From: Mytilisepta virgata
Lineage: Eukaryota; Mollusca; Bivalvia; Mytilida; Mytilidae
Length of the DNA: 64,000 nucleotides
Assembly: GCA_028015205.1 (NCBI GenBank)
Contig: CM051514.1
Span: forward strand, 48,686,150 to 48,750,149
Reading direction: 5' to 3'
The position numbers were made by a program, and so were the translations under genes. The notes beneath the pieces were generated by a model. The model worked only from the letters and a program-made list of their open reading frames with translations, made no database searches and was not told the DNA's origin. Positions 1 to 11,792 of the stretch are shown in pieces; position 1 is the stretch's first letter; every line of letters begins with the position of its first letter.

Positions 1-21
1 ACATGTATTATCCAAAACGGG

Positions 22-268
22 GGCCTCGATGGCCGATTGGCCTAGGTATTTAGTCATGACTACTAATGATCACTAGCCTGTCAACACTGCTGTTGTGAGT
101 TCGAATCTCATCGTGGCGTGCTGTGTTTGGCTCCGATCTTAATTGACAAGGATTGCCAATTTTCCTACCGAAGGTCGGTGGTTCTCTTTGGCCATACCCC
201 GGCTTCCTCCACCAATAAAAACTGGCCGCCGCGAAATAGCCAAATGTGTTGAAAACGGCGTAAAACTA
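22..268 (+). mobile_element. tRNA-derived SINE, copy 1 (degenerate)
   Basis: Begins with a tRNA-like head (GGCCTCGATGGCCGATTGG as the A-box region, GAGTTCGAATCTC as the B box), followed by a body containing CCTACCGAAGGTCGG and AAAACGGCGTAAAAC. The same sequence recurs at 41275-41538 (minus) and 43591-43850 (plus), which defines it as a dispersed SINE. This copy lacks the AAACAAACAAA tail and has diverged in both boxes. The head resembles a long-variable-arm tRNA (Leu/Ser class) but is not a functional tRNA gene. Assignment to a named molluscan SINE family (for example a V-SINE such as RUDI) is possible but not verified. Confidence 0.8.
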
Positions 269-324
269 TGGGCGGCGAAAAGGGTAAAAAAGACGTCAAA
301 ACAAAATTAACAGCTAAAAACAAA

Positions 325-447
325 ATCAACAGACTCCAATGCAAAACTAATGAACATCGATGTTAAACGAACAGCTTAAAATAAAATCAACAGACTCGAA
401 TGCAAAACTAATGAACATCGATGTTAAACGAACAGTTAAAATAATGA
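325..447. repeat. 61-bp direct repeat, two copies
   Basis: The block beginning AATGCAAAACTAATGAACAT recurs 61 bp later (near 338 and 399). It lies just upstream of the larger tandem array and is probably part of the same repeat field. Confidence 0.7.
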
Positions 448-539
448 AAAGATCCAATTGTTCAAAGAACAATTGAGGGCTTTCCCAGGTTAAATGACCT
501 TTACATGCGACCTCATGACATTCAGATTGATTAAACCCC

Positions 540-1290
540 AAATGATGAACATCTCTGAAGCAGAACCACTTTTGTATCGTTAACGATAAAAAAGGTCAAA
601 ATATAGGACGCTTTCTGGCTCAATGACCTTGACACATGATTCCTTGCCTTTCATGTCGACTTGCATTCCAAAGCTGAATATCTCTGAAGAAGACCAACTT
701 CAATATCTCTTTTTGTAAGAAAGGTTAAAATCTGGGACGTATTTTTCATTAACTGACCTTGACCTGTTATTTTAATGACCTTGGCTCCTAATGCTGAACA
801 TCTTTGAAGAAAGAACCACTTCTGTATCTATTAAGATAAAAAAGGTCAAAATCTAGGACTTTTTCACACCCATTGACCTTGACATATGTTTTGATTGTCA
901 CGTTGATTTGTCTTCCTAAGCTGAATATTTCTGAAGAAGAACCACTTCAATATCTCTATTGGTAAGAAATGTTAAAATCTAGGACGTATTTTTCATTAAA
1001 TGACCTTGACCTGTAATCATGACTTTGGCTTCAAATGCTGAACATCTGTGAAGAAGAACCACTTCTGTATCTATTAAGATAAAAAAGGTCAAAATCTAGG
1101 ACTTTTTCACACCAATTGACCTTGACATATGTTTTGATTGTCACGTTGATTTGTCTTCCTAAGCTGAATATTTCTAAAGAAGAACCACTTCAATATCTCT
1201 ATTGGTAAAAAAGGTTAAAATCTAAGACGTATTTTTCATTAAATGACCTTGACCTGTAATCATGTGACCGTGACTATGATTTGCCTTTCA
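540..1290. repeat. Higher-order tandem array, about 122-bp half-units in 245-bp pairs
   Basis: Six half-units begin near 545, 673, 793, 920, 1038 and 1162 with GCTGAA(C/T)AT.T.TGAAGAAGA. Alternate half-units are more alike (CCACTTCTGTATC versus CACTTCAATATCTC), so the true period is about 245 bp with an internal half-repeat. Each half-unit carries one TGACCTTGAC near its 3' side. No coding potential is seen. Arrays of this style are common in bivalve DNA, possibly as internal repeats of non-autonomous elements. Confidence 0.85.
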
Positions 1291-1299
1291 ACAGAGTCC

Positions 1300-2130
1300 T
1301 TTTCTCATTAGAAAGCATTCAAATATCTTCTAATAATAGAAAGGTCAAAAATTAGGACGTTGACCTTGACATTTTGGTCTAAGGTCATCCTCAAGGTCAC
1401 ATCCCCCGATGATCAAAACTGAAGACCCCATGCCTCTATCATATAAAGTTACTGAGTTTTACCCGAAAAACTAATTTACCAATGCTTCAATGGGACATAA
1501 CTCTTATAAGATGACCTCAGATCCTTTTCATGGAAATGTAACAAAGTTGCGTCTTTAGATGCCAGACATTTTACACCCCCAACCATTCCTGTATCTTTTA
1601 TCATTTCAGAGGAGTAGTGCACACAAGCAAAGGTCAAAATATAGAACGTGACCTTGACCTTTGACCTTATTTCTATTTTGAAGATGAAAGGTCATGAGGG
1701 TCTATGGTGAAGACTTTAGGTCTGTATCACTTCTGGTTTTTAAGATATACTTGTATATCACTTACACGAATCATTTTAGGGGAGGTAACTCCCATAAGAT
1801 GTCGTCAGATCCTTTCCGCTAACATTCAACAAAGTTGCGTATGGATTGACTGAGGACTTTAGAAAAGATTTTGAAGCGATATCTTTTAAGGTTTCAGAGG
1901 AGTAGTACACACAATCTTTTTGGTGTTGGGGAAGATAACTCCGTAACGACAAAGTTTACGACATAATTCCCATAACACATCAAATCATTTTCATGACCGA
2001 TATCATAGACAAAATATGAAAGCGATATGTCGCGAACTCACTTGTCAGGAAATGGCGGAAGAAAAAGAATAATAATATTAAACAGAAGAAATACAATAAG
2101 GACTTTCCGTCCGGAGACGGGAAAGCCCTT
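1300..2130. repeat. Degenerate repeat field ending in a hairpin
   Basis: Two diverged blocks share TAACTC(CC/TT)ATAAGATG...TCAGATCCTTT...AACAAAGTTGCGT (near 1498 and 1785) and TTTCAGAGGAGTAGT (near 1604 and 1892). The field finishes with a short hairpin at about 2103-2126 (CTTTCCGTC pairs with GACGGGAAAG). It is similar in style to the array at 20365-21093. No gene is seen. Confidence 0.55.
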
Positions 2131-2291
2131 AATAAACATCGACCGATGTCAAACAGCCAATAACCGAATTAACGCCAGGTGCCGGTGTGATTCTCAAACC
2201 TTGCTGTAGATAAAAATAGTCATCTTGTGCTAGTCATCTAGGAATCCAGGAAGTAATTATATAGTTTTGCTAATCAATTTTATGATTGAGA

Positions 2292-3147
2292 GCATGGGCG
2301 GATGCAGCGGGCAGGTGAACATCTAGGATTTTTAAAAGGGGGGATTCCATGCAGGCTATATGTTTTAGCAAATTTTCGCAATTTTCCTTACGCATTCCCC
2401 CGGACCCCCTCTCTGTTCCGCCAATGGGGGTGAGGAACCTAATCTAGAAAATTTATAAAATTTACTAAGGGAATTCTGTGGCCAAATTTTGGTCTGGGCC
2501 CCCTTTTAAAGCCAAAAAATATCTAGCGCTCTATATAACCCAGCGTCCTCTGAGCAAGTAAAAAACACCGGTTCCTTTTTAAAACAGTCTTTGAAACTGA
2601 GGTCAGCGGACTAGTCACTTTTTGCTAGTTCTTTGTGATTTATATAATGTTCAATATTGTGTATTTGTTCATCTGTTTTTTGTTTGTTTGTTTGTTGTTG
2701 TTTTTTTTTTTTTTTGGGGGGGGGGGGGGGTTGTCACAAACTGTGTTTTTCATATATTTGGAATGTGTGGATCCGACCCCGGCGAGTTCGTAAAAAAATC
2801 TCGCCAAATTTCAAAATATTGCTATCAATTCATGGAGTTGCATATTCTGGGAATCCTGGGCCGTTTTTTTTCTTATTTTACAATCCTTCCTTTCTGTAGA
2901 GTAATCTTTTAAACGTGCCATGTAAAATAAAGAAAGTCACCGGCACCACTCATCGCCCAACCCCCCTACCCATATGCCCCCGTGAGACCCCGAGGATCTT
3001 GCTTTTAAACAAAGGTTGGGGTTTTCGGGGTGTTTTCTTTAATGTTTCCGTCCATCCAAATTATACAACACAGGGGTTTGTACATATAGCGCTCCGCTAG
3101 ATTCAAAAACCTAGATTCGCACCTGCCCTCTGCACCCGCCTATATAC
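2292..3147. mobile_element. TIR element of about 0.85 kb
   Basis: The left end (GGCGGATGCAGCGGGCAGGT, near 2296) and the reverse complement of the right end (GGCGGGTGCAGAGGGCAGGT, near 3141) form inverted termini of roughly 40 bp. The interior has a T15-G15 homopolymer switch at 2701-2730 and a block (2757-3060) that recurs at 6720-7010. No transposase is visible, so it is non-autonomous. The family is unassigned and no clear target duplication was found. Confidence 0.6.
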
Positions 3148-3204
3148 ACGCAATCGTAAAATGAATTAGCAAGTTCGGTCTTGCAACCCCCCCCCCCCCA
3201 AAAA

Positions 3205-4640
3205 AAAATGAAAACATTAACTGAAAGACACAATCAATCTCAATTAAGGGATCAAGAAAAAACTAACAAATATTGCTGCACTACATGGCACTTAAGGTCA
3301 CTTAATTGCCTAGCCATAACAAAATGACTGTCATTATTTTTTGTTGTTGAAGACACTGAAGAATTCACATAAAAAATTTGATGCACACTAATTATATGCA
3401 TTTTAAGTGTTTTTGGTGTTATTTCGAATGAACAAAAAGATAATGACAGTCATTCCAATTATAATTTAATTAGAAAAAAGGACAAATATACCTAGGGAGC
3501 AATAAAAATAAAAAAATAAAATTTGATTCTCGCGGGTTTTCTTCATGTGCACATACAACGATTACGTAATCAGACTCACACGTCAAAATACAGGGGGGAT
3601 CAAGTTTTTTTCTGTAAGTGGAAAAGGGGGGGGGTCCAGATTTTTTTATAAATTCAAAGAGGGGGGATAATTTTTTTTTGCATATGGATTTCAAAGCGGG
3701 GAGGGGGGGGGGGGGGGTGTCAAATTTTTTAGTTAAGCAGAGCATTACACCAGTCAAATGAAAACATATTTTACCACCATTAAACATTTTATTTCATTGT
3801 CACATACATTTACAATAATGTATATATGTATTTTATATGTCACTGGTAAAATCAAATTCACACATCAACATAACCATCAGGACCTAAAACCTTTACAGTT
3901 ATTAAATCAAATGGGTCCGACTCATCTCCTGACGATTCAATTTCCTTATCTATATCTTGAATTTCAAGAGCTGTGTCTGATTCTGCTTGATTTTGATCCG
4001 ACTTTTCCAAAGTATTAAGTTTTGGAATTGAAGACTTTTTTATTGTAAGAATTCTTTAACATCTCAACTGCTTCTGCTTCAAAAAAATCAATTCCTATCT
4101 TGGTCGAATTGAATCTAGACCATTTGTTAATAATTTTTCAACCTTGATTTTATATTTAGAATTGAAAGAAAAAATCTGAGGGCAACTCTTGTGAGATTCA
4201 TTTGGATCATTAAAATGTGTCTTTTACTATTTACTTGCCTTGTCTCTATTTAATGAAACATTTGAGAACTTTTGAATCTTCAAGCATATCCTACATATCA
4301 TGTGTGTCAAAGGTAAGTGTTTTGCATGTTAAAATTTTGGCATGCTTAATAGAGGGGGGGGGGTCACATTTTTTCAAATGCTTTTAAAGGGGGGGATAAA
4401 TAAAATAGTGAAATATCATAGGGGGGGGTCAAGAAAATTTTATATGTTTGATTTCAAAATGACCATGCCCCCCTCCCAGGTAAATAATGATAAGTCCCTA
4501 ACTATATAGTAATAAAAAATAATTTTGTCATGGCTAGGCAATTAATTGTGCCATGTAGTGGAGGGATCGTCGTGCAGCAATATTTGTCGTTTTTTTCATG
4601 ATCCCTTGAGATAATGTTTTCATTTTTTTTATTTATGTGA
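3205..4640. mobile_element. Element of about 1.4 kb with inverted arms
   Basis: The left arm at about 3209-3322 (AACAAATATTGCTGCACTAC, then GCCTAGCCATAACAAAAT) matches the reverse complement of about 4515-4640 (GACAAATATTGCTGCACGAC, GCCTAGCCATGACAAAAT). The interior is dominated by G-runs followed by TCAA(A/G)TTTTTT (3590-3730 and 4350-4440). No ORF of interest is present. Probably a non-autonomous foldback element. Confidence 0.65.
3325..3457. mobile_element. MITE-like palindrome of about 130 bp
   Basis: AATGACTGTCATTATTTTTT at the left end is matched by the reverse complement of the right end (GATAATGACAGTCATT). It abuts the inner border of the left arm of the 3205-4640 element and is absent from the corresponding place beside the right arm, so it looks like a later insertion. 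Confidence 0.6.
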
Positions 4641-4667
4641 AAGTCTGCAAGGCCTACCCAGATAACA

Positions 4668-4872
4668 ATACTTTGTTGGGCCAACGTTGGCGATCGGTTG
4701 GCACAGTTGGCAGATGGTTGGCGTTGGCGGCACAACATTGGCCCAACGTTGGCCCAACACAGATCACCCAACGGTTATTCTAATGCTGTTGGGCCAACAT
4801 TGGCCTAACATCACTTTGCCAAAGGTTATTCTGACACTGTTGGCCCATTGTTGGCTCAATAGTTCCGAGCCG
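4668..4872. repeat. Cluster of CCAACGTTGG-type palindromes (1)
   Basis: Overlapping palindromic motifs GGGCCAACGTTGG, CATTGGCCCAACGTTGGCCC and CTGTTGGGCCAACATTGGCC occur within 200 bp. A second cluster lies at 6570-6715, so the 1.7 kb between may be one repeat-bounded unit. Confidence 0.65.
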
Positions 4873-6565
4873 ACTGTTATTTTCTAATTAATGGGCAATT
4901 TCATAGTCATTTTTGTTCAGTGTATTCTCGCATATTTTATATATACAAATACATGAAATATGGAAAATTGGTATAGATTTCCTAAAAAAATATTCGTTTA
5001 TTTGTCCTGCAGCCGATGTTAGTTTTTTAATAATTGCACAATATTCACAACTGCTTTTTAAAATCATAAATTAATATATATTAGATATAAAATATATGTT
5101 TAAAAGAGATGAAGTTTTATAAAATGATCTAAAATGTGTTGCTGATAAAAAAAATCCTTTCATCATATTAATTTTTCTGTGTTGTGAATATTTGTTTCCG
5201 GTTAATAGATATTAATCTTTTGTAAATATGTGAGTGAGAATGTGGTCTAGATGCTGCAATAAAGATAAACAGCTGTTTTTTATTATACAAGGAGTGTAGA
5301 GTCTCAGTTTTCTCATTTATATAAATGGTCTAGATGCTTCAATAAAGATAAACAGATGTTTTTGATTATACAAGGAGTGTAGAGTGTCAGTTCTCTCATT
5401 TAAAAATGTCGCGCCTTTCATTAGAGTCTTTGTCTCTGGATCCCAGTAACAACAAGATCGACATAATCACCTGGTGATTTCAATACACAGAATACACCAA
5501 ACTGAATCAGCTTTATCATATTTTTAAAACACAATGTAAGTCAATTTGTATTTTATACTTTTATTTGTTTTTTGAAAAAGTTAATTCAAGGATTTGTAGG
5601 TTAATCATAATCCTTGGTTTGTTTAAATTGTCTATAATCCTGGTGATTTTTTTATGATAGGCGGTCGATAGGAGACATATACTGAATATAATAATGGTTA
5701 TTTGTTTAGACAAGTTAAATAAATGTAAAAGGATTGAAACATGCAACATATTAAATTGTCTGAAAGGCGGAAAGAATATGTTGCTGATAAAAAATATCGT
5801 TAAAATTTTCTTTCTGTGTTTGGAACATTGATGTGAAAGTTAAACTTGGCTGTATTTGATGTTGATATGGGCAAAAATAGTCTAGCTTTTCTAATGTATA
5901 ATTCTATGTGAAAAAAAGATTCGCCTAGCTGGTTATCCTAATTTTAGTACCTTCAGTATATGATAAAGTTATCATTTTTTTAACAATCTTTTGGAACTTA
6001 TATTTTGTAAATCAAGAAATGTTCTTTAAATACATAAAACTAGCCTGTTTTGATTTCTATTTGATTTCTTTTTTTGGTTTAAAAGAAAATGTACATTTAA
6101 TAATTTTGTCTTTTAATAAGTTGGATTAACAATCAGAGTTCATTTTTAATAAATAATATTTTTTTTTGTAGTTTTCTGGACAAAAAGCGAATTTCATAAT
6201 TTTATATTGACTTTTTAATTAAGCTAGTTTATACCGTGGGAAAACCAAGCAACATATTTAAAAAAATAAGCATCTGTAAAGAAAAAAAACAAAGATATCA
6301 AGTTAACATAAATAACTTCTATTACTTCTTCTAGGTCGATCATCTTGGAACCATAGGCGGAAATAGTTGCATAGAATGCACAAGACACACGTTAAAATAC
6401 TGTTTCTCTAACCATCTAGATATATAACGAGCAGAAATGAAAAAATAGGCAGAACAGGACGAGTAGACAGAAAATACCCAAAATTAAATCTATCTGTCTC
6501 AGATATCATGTTTTTTCTTCCCTATTTTAAGGTCATTAGATCAGATTCAACTTATGTTGGTATTT
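4873..6565. other. AT-rich stretch, mostly featureless
   Basis: No gene is recognised. An 84-bp tandem duplication lies at 5243-5405 (anchor GGTCTAGATGCT at 5243 and 5327). The rest is AT-rich with no repeated or coding structure visible. Confidence 0.5.
5243..5405. repeat. 84-bp tandem duplication
   Basis: GGTCTAGATGCT...CAATAAAGATAAACAG...ATACAAGGAGTGTAGAGT is present twice, starting at 5243 and 5327, with a few substitutions. Confidence 0.85.
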
Positions 6566-6569
6566 TTTA

Positions 6570-6715
6570 TTTCCTAACCAACCAATGTTGGCGCGCTGGT
6601 GGCAGATTGTTGGTAGAAAAGTAAAAGGTCATTATAAAAAAAGGTTGGCATTTGGTTGGCAACATGTTGGGCCAACGGAGGGCCAATGAGCAAAATTACG
6701 TTGGCCCAACAATGC
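6570..6715. repeat. Cluster of CCAACGTTGG-type palindromes (2)
   Basis: Contains ACCAACCAATGTTGG, ATGTTGGGCCAACGGAGG and TACGTTGGCCCAACAATG. Same motif family as 4668-4872. Confidence 0.6.
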
Positions 6716-6719
6716 TCTC

Positions 6720-7010
6720 TAGTTTTGGAATGTGTGGATACGACCCTGGCGAGTTTGTTAAAAAAAAAACAAATTCGGCCAAATTTCAAAAGATTGTTAT
6801 TAAATGGCAATGGTGTTTTCAGAGCAATTCATGGAGTGCGATATTTTGGGAATTCGGGGTCCTTTTTTGTCTTATTTTTTAATCCTTCCTTTCTGTAAAG
6901 TAATCTTTTAAAACATGTAAAATAAACACTGTCAACCCCGGCAGGCCTCATCACCCAACTCCCCCACCCATACTACCACCTAAGACCCGCTGTTTTCTTC
7001 TCTGTTTCTG
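6720..7010. repeat. Dispersed repeat shared with 2757-3060
   Basis: Starts TTGGAATGTGTGGATACGAC and continues GGCGAGTT.GT, AATTCATGGAGT and CAATCCTTCCTTTCTGTA-like blocks in the same order as at 2757-3060. Divergence is moderate. No coding function is inferred. Confidence 0.75.
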
Positions 7011-8109
7011 TCCTTCCAAATGTGGTTCGAATAAAATTCACTATTTTACTTGTGGTGCGGAGTAGCTCCTTGGTCATAATTCTCGTTTTTATATTACCAA
7101 CAATACATCCATGTCCTGATGCTTTTCAATCGAGAGGATAAAAATACACCCCAAAAAATCGTGTTTACTGGTCTTTAGAATATGGAACAGTGGCGTAGCT
7201 TCCATCAAGGCAATTTGCCTCAGTAGTTTTATTTGCAAAATTTTATTCCCCCTCAACAAAAAAGTGGGGGCATCTTGTCTGTCCTTCCGCAATACAGTTA
7301 CCCGTACTTCACAGAGTTGAGTGCAGGGGGCATCACTTTGTCTAGTTTTTAATAACAGCGTATAATTTTTTAAATTTGAATACAAAATGTGATAAGATTA
7401 CATGTATACTTTAGTTTAATAAGATATTAGAAATGTAACCTCCTGGTGTCAAACTTAAACATTGAGTAACTTTTATATATCATCATTAAGGGTGAAAATT
7501 AATGATTTCTACGTGTTGAAGATCTCACTGCAGGGATCACCACAGAAAATATCTGAAGAGCAGTGCTAACATCAATTTTTATAAAATTATAAGATCTTGG
7601 TTAAATTTGTTAGACATGTGAGAATCTGTTGAAAATACTTGTGTGATAATTAAGTTTTAACACTATTAATTATGTCAGTTTAGTTTTTTCTATTTTTGTG
7701 TTTTAGTACCTGGCGGCTTATTGAATTGATTTTTATTGTTTGTCTTATATTATTTTGACCACTGACCCATAATGTAGGGGGAGGATTGAGTACTCATAAA
7801 AATGTAACGAATAATGAGATTCATCAGTTTTTAATTGCAAGTACATGGTATTTGAAAATTAAGTATATGTAGAATGCAATGTAAAATTGTAAAACACTGT
7901 CAGGCTTTGTAGTAGGCCCATCAATCAAATGTAGATCAGGAATCTCCCAGAATCTGTTGTCTGAAAAAAAAGAGTATGGTTATTTTATGAATTTTCAGGA
8001 ATGGCAGACCTAAATTCCTCTGTCATTATCAAGACAGACAGTAACCCTAAAGTCAAAATATTCAAATATTTTTGGCACAATATCTAAAAGTATTTTGCTC
8101 ACAAATTAT
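7011..8109. other. No gene recognised
   Basis: AT-rich DNA. CAGTGGCGTAGC near 7191 resembles a common hAT-type terminal sequence, but no partner end was found. Nothing else can be supported. Confidence 0.4.
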
Positions 8110-8560
8110 TATAAATAACAAGCCAAATTTAAACAACTTCTGGCCCTCCTAATAAATGTTTAGAATAGCAAAAACTTTAAAAAATTATATTAAAACAGTC
8201 ACAATATACATTAGTTTTGAGAAAAAAAATGGTTTTAATGAACTGGAATAAGTGATGAAGACGGCCATAAAAAAAAAAAAACTATTGGGTTATAGGGGGT
8301 CACTTCTGGGAAAAAATCCAGCGAAATTTAAACAACTTCTAGCCCTCCTAATTAATGTTTAGAATAGCAAAAACTTTATAAAATTATATTAATACTGTCA
8401 CAATATACATTAGTTTTGAGAAAAAATGGTTTTAATGAACTGGAATAAGTGATGAAGACGGCCATAAAAAAAAAAAAACAAAAAAACATTGGGTTATAGG
8501 GGGTCACTTCTGGAAAAAATCCAGCGAAATTTAAACAACTTCTAGCCTTGTTCAGTGAAA
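8110..8560. repeat. About 206-bp tandem repeat, a little over two copies
   Basis: AAATTTAAACAACTTCTGGCCCTCC at 8117 recurs at about 8323 and 8527. Each unit runs through TTTTAATGAACTGGAATAAG and a poly-A tract to GGGTTATAGGGGGTCACTTC. Confidence 0.85.
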
Positions 8561-8745
8561 GACTATAATTTCTCTCATGCAGGTGCAAGAAATCTTTCGA
8601 CAAGTTGTCACGTAAAGATGTGACTTTTTTGTTCTCGGATATTGATTGGTCGAAATTAATTGTGACGTCGTCGGGATTTCGGAGAAATACCAACAAAATT
8701 GATGACGCCGTGCACATTAATCCGATACCATAAGATTTCAAAACG
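8560..8745. repeat. Dispersed repeat with TGACG(T/C) motifs, homologue of 38330-38455
   Basis: The segment TCGGATATTGATTGGTCGAA...AATTGTGACGTCGTCGGGAT...CATTAATCCGAT is found as its reverse complement at 38330-38455 (ATCGGATTAATG...GACGACGTCACAATTAATTT...CGACCAATCAATATCCGA). Both copies contain CRE-like TGACGTC cores. Function is unknown. Confidence 0.7.
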
Positions 8746-9795
8746 AATTGAAAACAAGTAATAGCTATTCTAAAAAGCTAGCCGTCTCTTAGCTTTTTAT
8801 TAATAAAGAGTATTATTTTTTATGTATCATTAAATGTTCGTAATGTCATCACATTAAACACTCCGTTATTATATGTATTATTACTACCTTTCAATAGATA
8901 TATTACTACATTGTTTTTTTTTTAAAAGTCTGTGTTTTGATGGCTTTTTGGGGCTGCCCTTTTTGATTAAAGAATATTCAAAGATTTTAATTTTTTATAC
9001 TTGATTTTTTTTTAAATTGCCATACAGATATATGTAAAAGCTTTTATCTTTAAAGTTAACTTCCGAAACGTAAGGGGTGACACTTGACGATATCTATGAC
9101 AATATTTATGTTGTGAAAAGTATGATTGTGGTAAAATCCCGTATACATGTACGGAGTTAAATCAAGTTTTTAGCTCTTTCATATGAAAGACAGATCAGTG
9201 ATCTTCCCCTCGTTGGATTAGCCAATCCGATCTATAGTTATTCTTATTCCAAATTAATGCTCTTTTTAAAGCAACAAACTTAAAGCGCCAAATGAAGTTC
9301 TGTGTTTTATTAGACACCCAGTGATAAGTTTAAATCTTTACTACGATAAACTGAACAAATATTGTATGTTGTGCAGCCCGTGACGATGTGACGATTTTCC
9401 CTTGCTTAGGTGATGCTATCCCGTAATCATGTACGGAGGTGCATTCGCAGATCAGCTACTCCAGTTGACTGACCAATCAGAGGCCGTTGACCATGCAAGT
9501 GTCCATTTCATGATGTTGGGACGGCCACTCAGGACACTTATTCTGGTCCTGTTTAACGACTGGTTCCCTCTGTTTAGCTTTTCATTACTTATCCCGTGCT
9601 AGACTGGAATTAGAGAAACAGCGTCTTACATTTTTACTCGTGGGTTATCAGATTTCTCAAATCTCGATAGTTATATTGCGGAAATTTAAGCAGTCGCTAA
9701 AGCTCGTGATAAAAAATCCATAATTTACTGTCTCCATTGGAGAAATCTGATAATCCGCGTAACAATTTGCAGAATTGTTTGGACAAATTGGATGT
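8746..9795. other. No gene recognised
   Basis: AT-rich sequence without an ORF, repeat or structured element that I can support. Confidence 0.4.
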
Positions 9796-10389
9796 TTAGG
9801 GGACGACCATTTGATATTCTGGGGGGAGGGGGACAGGAGGATTTTGAAAATAAATAACCCAGCCTTGATAATAACAAAAATAGCTTGTTCTGTGGAAGTT
9901 TGAAAATAAATAACCTGACGTACAATGTATTGAAAATAAATAAGTCGGCAGGTCTTTTAAACCATTTTATAAATGCATGTTTTAAAGTATGAGATTGACC
10001 AGATTATACCAAAATTCGCCTTTTTTCATATTTTTTTCGGGAAAAACTTCCCAAATCTTTTAATAATATATATATATACTACAGTATTTAAGTCATGCCC
10101 ATTACAATCCAAACAAAATCCTAACTGAACTAACCCGGAGTTTCGGATATCTATTTAGGTCATATTTAATTTTAAGTGACTAAGGCCATATCCATCATCA
10201 GAGACCAAGCCTAATTATAAGGATAATTAATTGCAGTGTAAAAAAAACCATGTAATAACATATGGTCCCAATCATCGATTAACAGAAAGGGTCTGACACC
10301 TGGTGGTCCTTAGTGTACTTAAAAACAAAAGGTCTCTCTGTGTTAATTTTCATCTGTGTATGTCCATTACATTAATCACATTAATTTAT

Positions 10390-11103
10390 TATCAATTATC
10401 CAATAACCTCTTTTTATTTGAGTTTAGCCGATGTTAAGTGATTTTTCTTTTGTCTTTGGTAAGCTATAATTGGCGATTTGACAAACATTTTTTTGCTTCT
10501 TCGTCTTTTTGTATAAGATGCCAGTGTTTATTAAGGGCCGTTCCGATGGTTGAATTTAGTTCTTAGTACTAGAGGGATTTCTGTTTTGCCAAATTTTGTT
10601 CTGTATTGAAGGGTTTTACTTCTCGGAGTTTTCATTTTTTTTCTTTTATAATTGGTTCAATTTCTGTACGTTTATATCCCCTTTTGATGAGGTTTTCTAT
10701 GAATTCTTTAATTTGAAGTTCTAAATCATTTTGGTTATTTGTAAGTCTAATTAGTCTGGTAATCTCTCCTATGATAAATCTTTGAAAAACAGAGGAGGGA
10801 TGCGGTGATGACCTATGCGATACTGGTAGTTTTCTGTCGGTTTGCGGTATAGTTTAAGATCTAGACAACCCTTTTCTAGGAATCTACTGCCTTTAAAGAC
10901 GGTCACATCCAAGAATTCTAAACTCTGATACAACATTTTGTATGTGAACTTAAGCAGTTGGTGGATATTATTAGCAATTTCAAAAAAATTATTTAAAGTG
11001 TCTTCTTTTCCATTGTATATAATAAACCCATCGTCCCGATAAACTGACAGTAACATTATTCTGTCACAAAAATTGAATTAGTCAAGAATTTCTGAAATTA
11101 TTT
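10390..11103 (-). pseudogene. Penelope-like RT, downstream half (YRDD motif)
   Basis: Longest open part is 10769-11056 (95 residues). It starts at the catalytic block with YRDDGFIIYNG, followed by FLDVTVFKGSRFLEKG and LKLYRKPTENYQY, typical of the region after RT motif C in Penelope-like elements. Beyond 10769 the similarity continues in broken frames (RLIRLTNNQNDLELQIKEF, KHWHLIQKDEE). The frame here is the same as that of the upstream half once the LTR element is mentally removed, with a single in-frame TAA close to the junction, so the LTR probably hit a gene that was nearly or fully intact in this stretch. Confidence 0.8.
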
Positions 11104-11703
11104 TGTTATGATATTGTAATTATTATATTTATTTATCTTGGCCTGGTTTGTTTTGTGTGGCCTTGTGACGTGTATAATGTGTTTACATAATACTTATAGT
11201 TGTTTACCAAATAATGTTATAACTGCGCAGTTTAGAAATCACTGGAACAATAATAGATACTGGTGGAATGACTAGAACTTTCTATTTGACTTACGTAATA
11301 ATTATGGTGTGATTCGAACTTCTACCGTATTCCAGAAGTTTCCGTTCTACAGTATATATACGGACAAGAAATTTAGACTTTCAGATCAGAACGTGTTGGA
11401 CCAGATATTCTTGTGTTCTCAGCTGTTTGATTTATTTACGTTTCACACATCGTACTTAACAGACTTTTATTTTCGTTACATCATACTAGATTGTGACTGA
11501 TTGGATATAATATTCCGTTTGGATTCAGGCAACAGTGACCAGAATTCCGAATCAAGAAAAAACAGGATTTTGAACAGTTAAGTTGACATTTTAGTTTTTT
11601 TGTAATATTTTTGTAAACTTTGTATATAATAAATCTTGTTAAATTTTATTATTGATTTGTGTCTTTTGTTGGCTATAATTTAAAGGTGATTTCGGCCGTA
11701 ACA
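11104..11703 (+). repeat. 5' LTR
   Basis: 600 bp, TG...CA ends. It contains TATATATACGG near 11353 and AATAAATC near 11628, which could act as TATA and polyadenylation signals. A 63-codon ORF inside (11309-11500) is identical in the 3' LTR and is considered incidental. Confidence 0.95.
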
Positions 11704-11708
11704 GAAAT

Positions 11709-11726
11709 TGGGGGCTCGTCTCGGGA
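11709..11726 (+). promoter_or_regulatory. Primer-binding site, tRNA-Pro type
   Basis: TGGGGGCTCGTCTCGGGA starts 5 nt after the 5' LTR. It is nearly complementary to the 3' end of tRNA-Pro (the first 12 bases fit the classical proline primer site, then the match is shifted by an inserted base). This supports tRNA-Pro priming. Confidence 0.75.
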
Positions 11727-11792
11727 GAACGTTAATATCTTATTAAATTTTTTCAGTATTTTTATTAGAATTAGCCAACAAAATTCTACAAA

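Noticed and set aside
11309..11500. 63-codon ORF, repeated identically at 13192-13383
   Set aside because: It lies inside the two LTRs, and its identity follows from LTR identity, not from protein conservation.
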